From NCBI GenBank assembly GCA_005888635.1, contig VBAW01000026.1, positions 1-38,173 on the forward strand: 38,173 bases of DNA, read 5' to 3'. The stretch is from Candidatus Bathyarchaeota archaeon. GTDB taxonomy: Archaea > Thermoproteota > Bathyarchaeia > 40CM-2-53-6. Shown one piece after another: positions 8,404-16,304 of this stretch. Within the stretch, counting starts at the first letter, position 1, and every line of letters begins with the position of its first letter. The position numbers were made by a program, and so were the translations under genes. The notes under the pieces are model-generated. The model was not told the origin of the DNA. It worked only from the letters and a program-made list of their open reading frames with translations, and did not search any database.

Positions 8404-9177
8404 CTAGAAGTGTAACATCTTCAAAGTGGACTTGAAGGCATCATTGGTTCTCCCTGACTTGTAGAGTCTGAGATACTTGACGAGCTCATCTCGATCTACG
8501 GGTCCGAGAATTCTGATAACTTTTCTCGAAAATCTGCCCGAGAGCAGGATGTATTGAGCGAGAGATGTGAAATTGTTGACCCTACGCATCAGACTTGCAC
8601 TCTCATAATCCAAAATCCAGGGATGATCTCCTTTTGAAACGAGAACGTTCTTGTGGGCTCGACTGAGCTCTCCGTGGTCCAATCCGTAAGCGTCCAACCG
8701 AACGCATTGTTCTAGAAGAGCTTTGACCGTCGCCTTGACTCGCGCCTTCCTACCTCGACCCTTCAAGCTCGAAATCCATAGCGGGAGTCGTTGGCCTTCC
8801 AAGAACTGCATCTCAAGAACGTCCTCAGATGAGCCTAGGCATTCTGGTCCAATACCAGCTTTGTTGGCGGCCCTCATCATCGCTGCTTCGTGAATCATGC
8901 TTCTTCTTCGAGAATCGGTTCTCCGAATCTTCACCGCAACTCGTCTGTTTTCGGCAATCCCTCGAAAGACTAGACCGACGACGCCTTTGCCCAAGACCGA
9001 CAGCTTTCCCATTCTCAATGGGCCTTCAAACTCAAGACCCTCAATTCCAAGACTCTTCAGCTGTCGAATCCTAGACCCAACCGATTCATCACTGGGGTTC
9101 GGATATGCGAGAAGCTCCCTGTATGGTTTCTTCACGAGATCTTCGAGCGAAACTAGCACCGATCCGTCTTCAACCAT
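8404..9177 (-). CDS. Archaeal serine/threonine kinase-like protein (COG2112 type)
   Basis: Small protein-kinase-fold protein, 257 residues. After about 55 N-terminal residues come a glycine-rich loop LGKGVVGLVFRG (62-73), AVKIRR with Lys83, a likely helix-C Glu97, the catalytic-loop equivalent DHGELSRAHKNVLV (167-180) and ILDYESA with the metal-binding Asp190. The normal HRD/HGD aspartate is Glu170 (HGEL), as I recall for the COG2112 family of predicted kinases related to RIO and Bud32. Its first 25 bases overlap the end of the CCA-adding enzyme gene, so the two are coupled. Together with ThpR this suggests a link to tRNA ends or RNA repair, but the phosphorylated target is unknown. Confidence 0.75.
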   Translation of the reverse strand: MVEDGSVLVSLEDLVKKPYRELLAYPNPSDESVGSRIRQLKSLGIEGLEFEGPLRMGKLSVLGKGVVGLVFRGIAENRRVAVKIRRTDSRRRSMIHEAAMMRAANKAGIGPECLGSSEDVLEMQFLEGQRLPLWISSLKGRGRKARVKATVKALLEQCVRLDAYGLDHGELSRAHKNVLVSKGDHPWILDYESASLMRRVNNFTSLAQYILLSGRFSRKVIRILGPVDRDELVKYLRLYKSGRTNDAFKSTLKMLHF

Positions 9178-10580
9178 GAAGGTTTCGCCTCCAAGAATTC
9201 CCAGAGAGACTTGTCAAATCCTTTCTTAGCGAGCATTGAGAGAATCTCACGGTTTTGTAGAACTTTAACGCTCTTCCCGAAGGACTCGCCCAACTGCTTA
9301 GGGATAGACAGAGCGTAGGACTCCTCTCGTGTAGCTGCTTTGACGAGATCCCTGATCGATGAGATTCCGCGCTTCTTCTCGACCATCCATCTGTCTCCTT
9401 CAATCCAAGGTCCGCGAACTGTATCCTTACTGCTCAAGTGCTTCTCGAGGAATGACACGCTATCCTCGCTCTTCGAGACTGGGGGGCCTTTCTGACGCCT
9501 CACTGCTGAAAGCGTGGTTCGATCAGCCTCGACTAGGATGGCGCTCTCTTTCATCTCGTCGCTCCAGAGTGCCGATCTGTAAGGATTGAAGTCTTCTCGG
9601 GCCATTATTTCTAGCAGGCTCCGTTCGAGCTTCATGAGCTGCCCCCAGAGAATATCAGGGACCAAGACCGGATGATTGAAAGTAATTGCAAGAAGCTCGT
9701 GACCAGGCGTATCATCAATACGTTTTGCAAATTGTTGCCGGGTCCTTGGCTTGAACTCCGGTGGAAAGAAGTACCACAGTCCCGGGTTTCGGAGAAATTG
9801 GCGCCCTGCGGCGACGAAATTCCAGAGTTTGTCGGGTCTTACAGCCGCAGCTAGGTTTCGGTTCGGGTCCACCGGGTCAATGACGACGAGGTCGACGTTC
9901 GGATCTTTTTCCCTTGGAGAGACAATTCCTTCTGGCTTGCCTATCTCCAGCAGTGTGCCCTTGTTCCAGAATGAGGCGTGTCTGAGCGTCTCCATGAACG
10001 ATTGATAGTAAAGGACTAGAGTGTCGATGAGCATGCCGCTGAATCCTCCGATCTTGATTTCCGCACCGTATGTCCCGATGCCTTTCGCGAACTTCTTCAA
10101 TAGACGAGCTTCCCGACGGAGTTCGGGCGTAAGGTGCGTCTGCATGAAATCTGTATGATACGGGGTTCTGTCAGTCGCACTCTTCCACTCACCCTTCTTC
10201 ACATCGTAAGAGGGAACGATATTCACGCGGACTCCGTCGACACGAAACTCCAGAAAGGGATGTTCCGCGTACCGTTCTAGCACGCGATAACGCGAGAAAT
10301 ATTTGCGCATGGTGGGGAGAACCTTCTCCACCCACTCTTCCCTCTCCATCGTAGGAGGGAAACGAGCGAAAATGTCCAGATCGGCTTCGCCACTAAGCCA
10401 GGTATCTCTTGCGAAGGATCCCTGCGGGCTGACTTTGGCCTGAATCCCAGCACTTGCAAGGACATCCTCAACCTCGCGTTGAATCGTCTGCGATAGTCCA
10501 ATCATCTTCTCTTGTTCCTGATCGCTTGGAACGATCTTCTTGGCTACCTGTTGCAGGACTATCTCGGGCGATTGGGGCAA
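9153..10580 (-). CDS. cca: CCA-adding enzyme, archaeal class I
   Basis: Template-independent nucleotidyltransferase that builds or repairs the CCA 3' end of tRNA. At 475 residues it has the class I length. The catalytic head shows PQGSFARDTWLSGEADLDIF: the GS pair near 54-55 and the metal-binding acidic residues Asp68 and Asp70, with a third expected in VRVNIVPSY. The KFAKGIGTYGAEIKIGGFSG segment matches the central domain and the rest the body and tail. The start is TTG (MPQSPEIVLQQVAKKI), 16 bases after the thpR stop. It is the middle gene of thpR - cca - kinase. Confidence 0.95.
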   Translation of the reverse strand: MPQSPEIVLQQVAKKIVPSDQEQEKMIGLSQTIQREVEDVLASAGIQAKVSPQGSFARDTWLSGEADLDIFARFPPTMEREEWVEKVLPTMRKYFSRYRVLERYAEHPFLEFRVDGVRVNIVPSYDVKKGEWKSATDRTPYHTDFMQTHLTPELRREARLLKKFAKGIGTYGAEIKIGGFSGMLIDTLVLYYQSFMETLRHASFWNKGTLLEIGKPEGIVSPREKDPNVDLVVIDPVDPNRNLAAAVRPDKLWNFVAAGRQFLRNPGLWYFFPPEFKPRTRQQFAKRIDDTPGHELLAITFNHPVLVPDILWGQLMKLERSLLEIMAREDFNPYRSALWSDEMKESAILVEADRTTLSAVRRQKGPPVSKSEDSVSFLEKHLSSKDTVRGPWIEGDRWMVEKKRGISSIRDLVKAATREESYALSIPKQLGESFGKSVKVLQNREILSMLAKKGFDKSLWEFLEAKPSWLKTDRC

Positions 10581-10596
10581 GCTGGTCTGTCTCGAT

Positions 10597-11181
10597 TTAC
10601 TTGTGCGCAGGAACTTCGTAGAGAGTTGAATACTTTGGTCCTGAGGGAGAGAGAACGCTCTGTTTGAGCCTTACATTTTCCACTGAGAAGGTTCCGAAGC
10701 TCTCGTCAGCCAAGCGACCCAGGAAGGCGGCGATTTCGTCCCTCTTTCGTCCGGATTTGACCCGGGCAACTGTGATGTGAGGACTGAAAGGTCGGGTCTC
10801 ACGGCTGAAACCGAGTTGATGAAGAAGCTTCTCAGTCTGCTCATAGATGAGTTCGACTTGACTCCAACCCTCGCCTACGCCTACCCAGATGACATTCATC
10901 CGCTTGAGGTTCGGAAAGGCTCCGGCGCCGTTGATCTCGAGGAAGAATGGTGGAAAAGTCACTTGCGCAAGAGCGGACTTTACTTCTTCAACTTTCGAGG
11001 CGCTGATATTCCCGAGGAATTTCAGAGTCAGATGGATGTTCTCTCGTTCCACAGGTTTCAGATCTCCTCCGAGAGAGGAGAGCGAAGACATGATAGATTC
11101 GACCTGAGAGAGAATTTTTTCATCCTCAAGATCGATCGAGACGAAACTGCGAATCTGGCTGCTTGACAACGCCTCTGACAC
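10597..11181 (-). CDS. thpR: RNA 2',3'-cyclic phosphodiesterase (2H family, ThpR/LigT)
   Basis: A 2H phosphoesterase of 194 residues that opens 2',3'-cyclic phosphates on RNA ends to 2'-phosphates. Both catalytic HxT motifs are present: HLTLKFLG (His50, Thr52) and HITVARVK (His135, Thr137), with the usual spacing of about 85 residues. The start is GTG; CTCTTAAAACG about 20 nt upstream on the minus strand may be its TATA box. It leads the operon with the CCA-adding enzyme, an order seen in other archaea, consistent with work on tRNA or other RNA termini. Confidence 0.92.
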   Translation of the reverse strand: MSEALSSSQIRSFVSIDLEDEKILSQVESIMSSLSSLGGDLKPVERENIHLTLKFLGNISASKVEEVKSALAQVTFPPFFLEINGAGAFPNLKRMNVIWVGVGEGWSQVELIYEQTEKLLHQLGFSRETRPFSPHITVARVKSGRKRDEIAAFLGRLADESFGTFSVENVRLKQSVLSPSGPKYSTLYEVPAHK

Positions 11182-11471
11182 TTCAGAAGGCTCGTTTTAA
11201 GAGATTGAGTTAGAAGCCGTCTTAGACGCTCGTCATGAAAGCTTCAGATTGACAACAGTCAACCCGATCCCGCATCACCATCTTGGGAGCAGGATCAAAC
11301 GGACAAGAATTTGTAGGATGAAAGAAAGACTCGAAGAAAAGGACTAACGCGCAGATTGCTTTACCAAAAGAATCTCGAAGAAAATCCAATGGACTCCTGC
11401 GACGCGAAGAAGCAGGCTTTTCCATTCACAGATATACAACCCATTTGCAATTTTCAAAAAGGGATTAGCGA
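11182..11471. other. 290-base intergenic region before the Shedu-like cassette
   Basis: This holds the thpR promoter at its left end and the promoter of the Shedu-like cassette at its right end (AGATATACAACCC about 40 bases before the ATG, then AT-rich sequence). I see no RNA gene. A 67-codon open frame on the minus strand (11222-11425) has no recognisable family or good start and I do not call it. Confidence 0.5.
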
Positions 11472-11744
11472 ATGATCTCTCGCACTCAAATGGAGAAATT
11501 TGTCAATGAATACCTATCGACGATCGACAGACAGTCCACAGCCGTCCCTAGAAGCTACAAGATACTTCTGTTCCCGTCGTACCTCTCGACCCCCCACAAA
11601 ATCAGATGCACAATTTCATCATCCTTTGGTGCTGCTATTCGTTTCGATGAATTTTCTGCCAAATGGGACATAGAAGTATCATTCACTTCAAACAAAATTA
11701 CCGAAGAGGTCCTTCCAAGGCTATCCAACACCGGAGTCCCCTAA
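11472..11744 (+). CDS. Small unknown protein coupled to a Shedu-like nuclease
   Basis: I do not recognise this 90-residue protein. It is predicted soluble, with an N-terminal amphipathic helix (MEKFVNEYLSTI) and then alternating hydrophobic strands (YKILLFPSYL, IRCTISSSFGAAIRF, WDIEVSFTS), so probably a small alpha/beta domain. The first ATG is at 11472; the second in-frame ATG at 11490 is an alternative. Its TAA overlaps the ATG of the nuclease gene (TAATG), so the two are translated together and probably act together. It could be an inhibitor, sensor or structural partner of the nuclease; alternatively it is the N-terminal domain that is fused in other Shedu proteins. Base composition is visibly more A+T-rich than in the flanking genes. 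Confidence 0.7.
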   Translation: MISRTQMEKFVNEYLSTIDRQSTAVPRSYKILLFPSYLSTPHKIRCTISSSFGAAIRFDEFSAKWDIEVSFTSNKITEEVLPRLSNTGVP

Positions 11745-12637
11745 TGCAGGTTCAGGGCGCCGATACCCATATAGTCAACATAAATTTCATAACACGAGAT
11801 TTTTACGACCGCTACGAAAAGATAATCACCGCCCTCTCGAGGGCAACCAATTTCCGACTGGACGCCGACTTCAGCAGATTCATTGACTTAACGGCAGGAG
11901 ACGTGAGACTCGTCGACGTTTCGTTTGCCTACATTAGCGAGGGCAAAGACACTGTCTATAGGATCCCTTGCCTCTGGTTGTTCGCAAGCAACTCCTCGCT
12001 CGAATTCACGCGAGAGAAAGCCAGGGCCCTCGCTCTTCAACACTATAGATCAATAATGGAAAATGCCGTACAGACGGCGCCGATCCAGATGCTCTCAGGC
12101 ACATTGGAAGCCTACGAAAAACTTTTGGAAGCTGCAAACCTTGCCGAACAACACCTACAGACGTTTCTCGATAATAATCCGATTCTCATTGAACCCTCGT
12201 TTAAGGGCAAATGGACGAAAGGTGACCTGAGACGATTCCGGCTCCCTGAAGCGGATTTCTTGCTAAAAACCTCTGATAACAGATTCGTTGTTGTAGAACT
12301 CGAAAACCCGACAGATCGCTTATTGAACGCGTCGACTCTGGGCCCGAGCGCCGAACTGCGGATGGCCGAAACGCAAATTACGAACTATCTTAGCGATATT
12401 CAAAATGGCATACTAACTTACCGCAACTCTTTCGACCGAGACCTTAGTGTTGAGAATGTGTCAGGGCAAGTCATCATCGGACGAAGCTCAAGACTAAGTG
12501 CCGACCAGAAGAAAGCATTCGACAAACACGTTTCTACACTAAACTATTCTGTAATCACCTACGACGAGTTGTTACAAAGAAACAGGGCGTTTCTCGATAA
12601 CCTTGGTATCCGCTACGGAGGCTTCAGGGCGAAATAA
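11744..12637 (+). CDS. Shedu-like (SduA, DUF4263) nuclease, probable anti-phage defence
   Basis: A 297-residue protein. The C-terminal half fits the DUF4263 domain of Shedu defence proteins, a PD-(D/E)XK nuclease fold: a helix before the domain (AEQHLQTFLDNNPILIE, about 134-150), PEADFLLK with Asp171, FVVVELENPTD with Glu185 and Glu187, AELRMAETQITNYLSDI with Gln211, GQVIIGRSS (241-249) and the closing VITYDELLQR (270-279). The usual catalytic ExK lysine is not there; the motif reads ELEN. The N-terminal 130 residues are unrecognised and presumably sense or regulate. I start it at the ATG overlapping the upstream stop; a longer frame from 11663 would lie wholly inside the upstream gene. Shedu systems are usually single genes, so the coupled partner is unusual. 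Confidence 0.8.
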   Translation: MQVQGADTHIVNINFITRDFYDRYEKIITALSRATNFRLDADFSRFIDLTAGDVRLVDVSFAYISEGKDTVYRIPCLWLFASNSSLEFTREKARALALQHYRSIMENAVQTAPIQMLSGTLEAYEKLLEAANLAEQHLQTFLDNNPILIEPSFKGKWTKGDLRRFRLPEADFLLKTSDNRFVVVELENPTDRLLNASTLGPSAELRMAETQITNYLSDIQNGILTYRNSFDRDLSVENVSGQVIIGRSSRLSADQKKAFDKHVSTLNYSVITYDELLQRNRAFLDNLGIRYGGFRAK

Positions 12638-12687
12638 CCCGATCAAGAGCTATAACTGCCGCGTTTGTCAACCGTCGAGAGCCGTAA

Positions 12688-13260
12688 TTGCAATCGACGA
12701 AACCAAAGAAGACGGTACTGGTTATCGTTGGAATGCCTGGAGCTGGTAAGAGCCTCGCTTCAAGTGTGATGAAGACGCGAGGAATTCCAGTCTTCGTCTC
12801 TGGCGATATCATTCGGGCAGAGGCACGGAAGAGGAAGCTGAGGTTCACTCGGAAGAATCTCGGAGAGCTCATGCTGAAGATTCGAAAGGAAGAAGGCATG
12901 GGGGCTGTTGCAAAAAGACTGGTTCCACTGGTTGAGAAGACAAGTGGAGAATTTGTTGTGTACGAGGGTGCGAGAAGCGTTGAAGAAGTCGATCAACTTC
13001 GCCGGAAATTTCGCGTTGTCACGATAGCGATCCACGCTTCTCGCGAGGCACGATTCCGAAGGCTTCAGCGGAGGGGACGGTCAGATAGGCCGAGAGGATG
13101 GGCTGACTTTGCGGAACGTGACAATCGCGAGCTTGGGGTTGGGATTGCGAAACTTATTGCGTTGGCAGATCGGACGGTTGAGAATGAAGATACCAAGGAT
13201 GATCTCAAGAGGCGAACTAGACGAGTGCTCCAAGTAGTGCTCAAGCAGAAAAAATCCTAG
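12688..13260 (+). CDS. UPF0200 family nucleotide kinase-like protein
   Basis: P-loop protein of 190 residues related to dephospho-CoA/adenylate kinases. Walker A is GMPGAGKS (15-22). VFVSGDIIRAEARKR and LGELMLKIRKEEGMGAVAKR match the UPF0200 archaeal family, and an arginine-rich lid (RRLQRRGRSDRPRG) follows. Its substrate is not established. The start is TTG; an AT-rich GCTATAACT lies about 35 bases upstream. The stop overlaps the GTG of the UPF0201 gene. UPF0200 and UPF0201 are typical archaeal neighbours, which suggests a joint but unknown role. Confidence 0.87.
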   Translation: MQSTKPKKTVLVIVGMPGAGKSLASSVMKTRGIPVFVSGDIIRAEARKRKLRFTRKNLGELMLKIRKEEGMGAVAKRLVPLVEKTSGEFVVYEGARSVEEVDQLRRKFRVVTIAIHASREARFRRLQRRGRSDRPRGWADFAERDNRELGVGIAKLIALADRTVENEDTKDDLKRRTRRVLQVVLKQKKS

Positions 13261-13661
13261 TGGTCGCCGAAGCCGAGATCAAGCCAACTGAAAATCCCGA
13301 GAAAGTCAAGAAAGCCTTAACCAGCCTGTTCTCAGGCGACATAGTAACCGAAGGCGAAGAAAACGACTACGGCCTAGCCAGACTTCACGGGACTGGACGA
13401 GAGTCACTGGAAAGATTCAGGATGATCCTGCAGAGAGATAGAATACGTGCAGCTGCACGATCCCAACTCTTCAAGGGGAAAGAAGAAAGCAGAATAATCG
13501 TATTTCTGAACAAGCAAGTAGCTTACGTCGGGCACGTTTCCTTCTCAGCTCCAGAAGGAGAATCACCCTTGGGACCTATTCGTCTGGAAATACAGACAGC
13601 AGACCCCGTTGGGATCATCGACTGGCTGACGGGGGGACCCATGCGACGGCAAGAGACCTGA
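13260..13661 (+). CDS. UPF0201 family protein (COG1325)
   Basis: A 133-residue archaeal protein of the UPF0201 family, predicted to bind RNA and at times named a possible exosome-associated protein. The middle shows LARLHGTGRESLERFRMILQ and IRAAARSQLF, the conserved core, then RIIVFLNKQVAYVGHVSFS and PLGPIRLEI. The GTG start overlaps the UPF0200 stop by one base; its TGA overlaps the proposed CTG start of pdxH. There is no catalytic signature, so a binding role is more likely than an enzymatic one. Confidence 0.85.
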   Translation: MVAEAEIKPTENPEKVKKALTSLFSGDIVTEGEENDYGLARLHGTGRESLERFRMILQRDRIRAAARSQLFKGKEESRIIVFLNKQVAYVGHVSFSAPEGESPLGPIRLEIQTADPVGIIDWLTGGPMRRQET

Positions 13662-14275
13662 AGCCGATTCGCGCCACTAATAGTCTTGATGAGTCGAGAG
13701 TCAGCTCTGATCCATTCAAACAGTTCAACAAGTGGTTGCTCGAATCTGCAGGCAGACGTGCAATTCTGCCCGAAACCATGATGCTAGCGACAGCGACTAG
13801 ATCAGGGCGTCCGTCAGTTCGCATACTCCTTCTCAGAGAATTCGACGATTCTGGATTCGTGTTCTACACTGACTACTCTGGGAGAAAGGGCAGGGAACTA
13901 GTAGAAAATCCTCAGGCTGCACTAGTCTTCTACTGGCCTCGGGCGGGCCGACAGGTTCGAGTAGAAGGACGAGTCTCCAAGGTCTCTTCCAAAGAATCTG
14001 ACATTTACTTCAGTAGTCGTGCCCGCGACAGTCAGCTGTCGGCATGGGCGTCCCAACAGAGCCGCGTTGTACGCGATCGAAGATTTCTAGAAGAACGAGT
14101 CAAACGGTTTGGAGAGAAATATCCCGGCAGAATCCCACGCCCTCCAAACTGGGGAGGCTATCGACTTCGACCGAGCGTCTTCGAGTTCTGGAAGGAAAGG
14201 CCTGGCAGACTCCACGACCGATTGCGCTACAGACACTCGAAGGGACGATGGATCATAGAGCGACTCGCTCCATAG
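13658..14275 (+). CDS. pdxH: Pyridoxamine/pyridoxine 5'-phosphate oxidase
   Basis: FMN enzyme that oxidises pyridoxamine or pyridoxine 5'-phosphate to pyridoxal phosphate. It matches the whole PdxH family: LDESRVSSDPFKQFNKWLLESA, the FMN-binding PSVRILLLREFDDSGFVFYTDY, FYWPRAGRQVRVEG, and the C-terminal SVFEFWKERPGRLHDRLRY ending IERLAP. The usual N-terminal segment DPFKQFNKW lies upstream of the first ATG/GTG/TTG in frame (TTG at 13736). The reading frame is open to 13658, where a CTG overlaps the previous stop (CTGA) and yields 205 residues, the normal length. I therefore propose CTG as the start; a start at 13736 would cut off conserved sequence. Confidence 0.85.
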   Translation: MKPIRATNSLDESRVSSDPFKQFNKWLLESAGRRAILPETMMLATATRSGRPSVRILLLREFDDSGFVFYTDYSGRKGRELVENPQAALVFYWPRAGRQVRVEGRVSKVSSKESDIYFSSRARDSQLSAWASQQSRVVRDRRFLEERVKRFGEKYPGRIPRPPNWGGYRLRPSVFEFWKERPGRLHDRLRYRHSKGRWIIERLAP

Positions 14276-14310
14276 TCAAGTCGGTTTGCGAGTCTATGTG
14301 GGTCAGAAAT

Positions 14311-15231
14311 CTATTTGAGTGGTTTCAATGACACGATCTGGAAGTCCTTTGGCACAATAGTCTGTTTGAAAATTTTCCGAGCCTCCTTCAAAAGTACAGA
14401 ATCGTCCCTGGTCACAGCACTGATGTGAACAACTGCTAATCGTTTCGCCTTTGCCGCCTTTGCCAGCAGCGCGGCCTCGCGAGCAGTAGAATGGTAATAT
14501 TCTTGGGCCTTGGGACGTCTCTCTTCGGCAAAGCCACCATCGTGCATTAGCAGATCAGCCCCCTTCGCTAGTCTCCTCACTGATTCCGCGGGTCGCGTAT
14601 CTATCGCGTAGACGACCTTAAGCCCTGACCGCGGCGAATCGACGACATCATTCGGGCGAATTTCTTTTCCGTCTACTCTCACCGCTTTTCCGTGTTGTAG
14701 TTCTCCCCATAGTGGTCCCTCTGGGACCCCTAGGCGCTTCGCCTTTTCCGGATGGAAGCGTCCGGGACGTTCTTTCTCTTCAATAGAGTACGCGATACAG
14801 GGAATATCGTGCTTCGCGAGGGTAGTCCTAATGAGATACTCGCCCCTGTCTACCTCCTGTCCAGGACTCAGTTCCTTTGCTCTGACTTTGAAGTTGGCTG
14901 GATACCCAAGGGGTCTGTAGATCAGGTTCAGGAATTTCATCAAACCCTTCGGACCGTACAGATCCAAGGGCTTGTCCCTCGCAAGAGAGGACATCGTCTG
15001 GAGTAGCCCTGGGAGTCCGAGAATATGGTCGCCGTGAAGATGCGAGATGAGGATTATCGTAGGTCTGTTGAATCCAAGCCCTGCGTGCATCATCTGTCTC
15101 TGCGTGCCCTCACCGCAATCGAGTAGAATGAGTTCTCCATCCCTACGGAGGGCTACGCTTGGCAATCCTCTCTCTTTGGTGGGCAGGCTTCCACCAGTCC
15201 CGAGGAAAATCACATCGATTCCCCCGGACAT
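14311..15231 (-). CDS. rnz: Ribonuclease Z (tRNA 3' processing)
   Basis: Metallo-beta-lactamase-fold endonuclease that cuts the 3' trailer from pre-tRNA. At 306 residues it is the short RNase Z form. Motifs: FLGTGGSLPT at the N-terminus, LDCGEGTQRQM, SHLHGDHILGLPG (His64, His66, Asp68, His69), the flexible-arm region ERPGRFHPEKAKRLGVPEGP, AIDTRP, LMHDGGF and the HSTAREAA histidine. The ATG at 15231 overlaps the stop of the tRNA methyltransferase gene (TGATG); a TTG three bases earlier is also possible. Pairing of these two tRNA genes in one operon makes functional sense. Confidence 0.95.
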   Translation of the reverse strand: MSGGIDVIFLGTGGSLPTKERGLPSVALRRDGELILLDCGEGTQRQMMHAGLGFNRPTIILISHLHGDHILGLPGLLQTMSSLARDKPLDLYGPKGLMKFLNLIYRPLGYPANFKVRAKELSPGQEVDRGEYLIRTTLAKHDIPCIAYSIEEKERPGRFHPEKAKRLGVPEGPLWGELQHGKAVRVDGKEIRPNDVVDSPRSGLKVVYAIDTRPAESVRRLAKGADLLMHDGGFAEERRPKAQEYYHSTAREAALLAKAAKAKRLAVVHISAVTRDDSVLLKEARKIFKQTIVPKDFQIVSLKPLK

Positions 15232-16274
15232 CAATTAGCCTCCAACACTAGAATTTCACGAGTTAGGCTTCGATGCACGTAGACCTCGTGCCTGTCCACA
15301 ACTCTGAATCCTGCTGATTCAGCAATGTCAGGTGTTCTCGTACCGACCGGAGACGCAACGACAGCCTTACACCCTTTTGACAGAATGGAATGTGCGTTGG
15401 GAAGAAAGTCCTTGAGGATGTTCCGTGTCGTTGACTTTAGTGTAGACGCACCGGTACCGTATGGAGGGTCTGTTGCGATGGCCTTGACATCTCTAATCGG
15501 TAGAAAGCGAGCATCGCCTCTGACTAGCCCCAGTGGGTCCATTCCGAAATGTTTGAGGTTTCTTCTCGATCCTCTGGTCATTCGCCTGAGTGCGTCAACG
15601 CCTATGACCTGGCATCCCAAGAGACTTGCCTCGAGGAGAATGCCGCCAACCCCGCAGAAAGGGTCCAAGAAGGTCGATCCAGTGACCGCCTGGGACAGGT
15701 TGACCATGGACCGCGCGAGCTTGGGCACCATCGTACTGGGATGGAAGGAAGGTCTCATTCTTGGCCTGCGATTGGCAACGAACACATCTGGCCGCCGATG
15801 GGCAATAAGCCCTAGATGAAAGTAGGGTCCGGCGAGAAGGCCTCGGAACTGGCGCTGAGGATTCTCTAGGTCTACTTTGGCGTTGGTAACATTGCCCATG
15901 AGCCAGCCCAGGTGTCCTTCTAGCTTGACCCGTGAGATTTCCTTCGAAACCCCTCCAAAACGAAGAACCCGAACGCTGAAGCTCTCATCTGCCTGAAGGT
16001 AACGCGGTAGGTCCGATGATTTCACGGCATCATCTATTTCTGCCATCGTGGGACCTGAATGAACAATTTCTTCGCCAACCTCATCCATGAAAGCGCCCCG
16101 ATCCGCGATTGTTTTCACGGCGGCGATATCAGCGTCAATCTCGACGAGCTTGAAGAATGACTCTGCGATCTTGAACGGGATCCGATTCGCGTCGAGGATC
16201 GCGCTCATCTCTGCGAGTGGTAGTGTTGGATGTTCGCCCGACAAAATTACGAAGACTCTTGTCGGGTCAGTCAT
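15231..16274 (-). CDS. trmG10: tRNA (guanine-10-N2) methyltransferase, THUMP type
   Basis: SAM-dependent enzyme that methylates G10 of tRNA (archaeal Trm-G10/Trm11 family). The N-terminal 150 or so residues are a THUMP-type RNA-binding region; HRRPDVFVANRRPRMRPSFHPSTMVPKLARSMVNL is followed by the SAM site TFLDPFCGVGGILLEA and the catalytic DPPYGTGAS. It has 347 residues, as expected. The start is ATG, about 22 bases after a GTATATAC box that also lies upstream of the divergent rpl21e, so this mRNA is probably leaderless. Confidence 0.92.
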   Translation of the reverse strand: MTDPTRVFVILSGEHPTLPLAEMSAILDANRIPFKIAESFFKLVEIDADIAAVKTIADRGAFMDEVGEEIVHSGPTMAEIDDAVKSSDLPRYLQADESFSVRVLRFGGVSKEISRVKLEGHLGWLMGNVTNAKVDLENPQRQFRGLLAGPYFHLGLIAHRRPDVFVANRRPRMRPSFHPSTMVPKLARSMVNLSQAVTGSTFLDPFCGVGGILLEASLLGCQVIGVDALRRMTRGSRRNLKHFGMDPLGLVRGDARFLPIRDVKAIATDPPYGTGASTLKSTTRNILKDFLPNAHSILSKGCKAVVASPVGTRTPDIAESAGFRVVDRHEVYVHRSLTREILVLEAN

Positions 16275-16291
16275 GTCGAACGGCGAGAGTG

Positions 16292-16304
16292 AACAAGTAT
16301 ATAC
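16292..16304. promoter_or_regulatory. Shared TATA region between trmG10 and rpl21e
   Basis: CAAGTATATACGG is a near-symmetric TATA element in the 73-base divergent gap. It lies about 22 bases from the trmG10 ATG and about 50 bases from the rpl21e ATG, so one AT-rich core may serve both directions. A 6-bp inverted repeat, GGAACC/GGTTCC (16305-16324), follows on the rpl21e side and could fold in its leader. Confidence 0.5.

Noticed and set aside
11222-11425. 67-codon open frame on the minus strand between thpR and the Shedu-like cassette
   Set aside because: No family resemblance, no promoter or ribosome-binding signal, and it lies between two opposing promoters.
11663-11743. Upstream in-frame extension of the Shedu-like protein
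   Set aside because: It overlaps the 90-residue gene in another frame and is rich in His/Arg; the TAATG overlap start is better.
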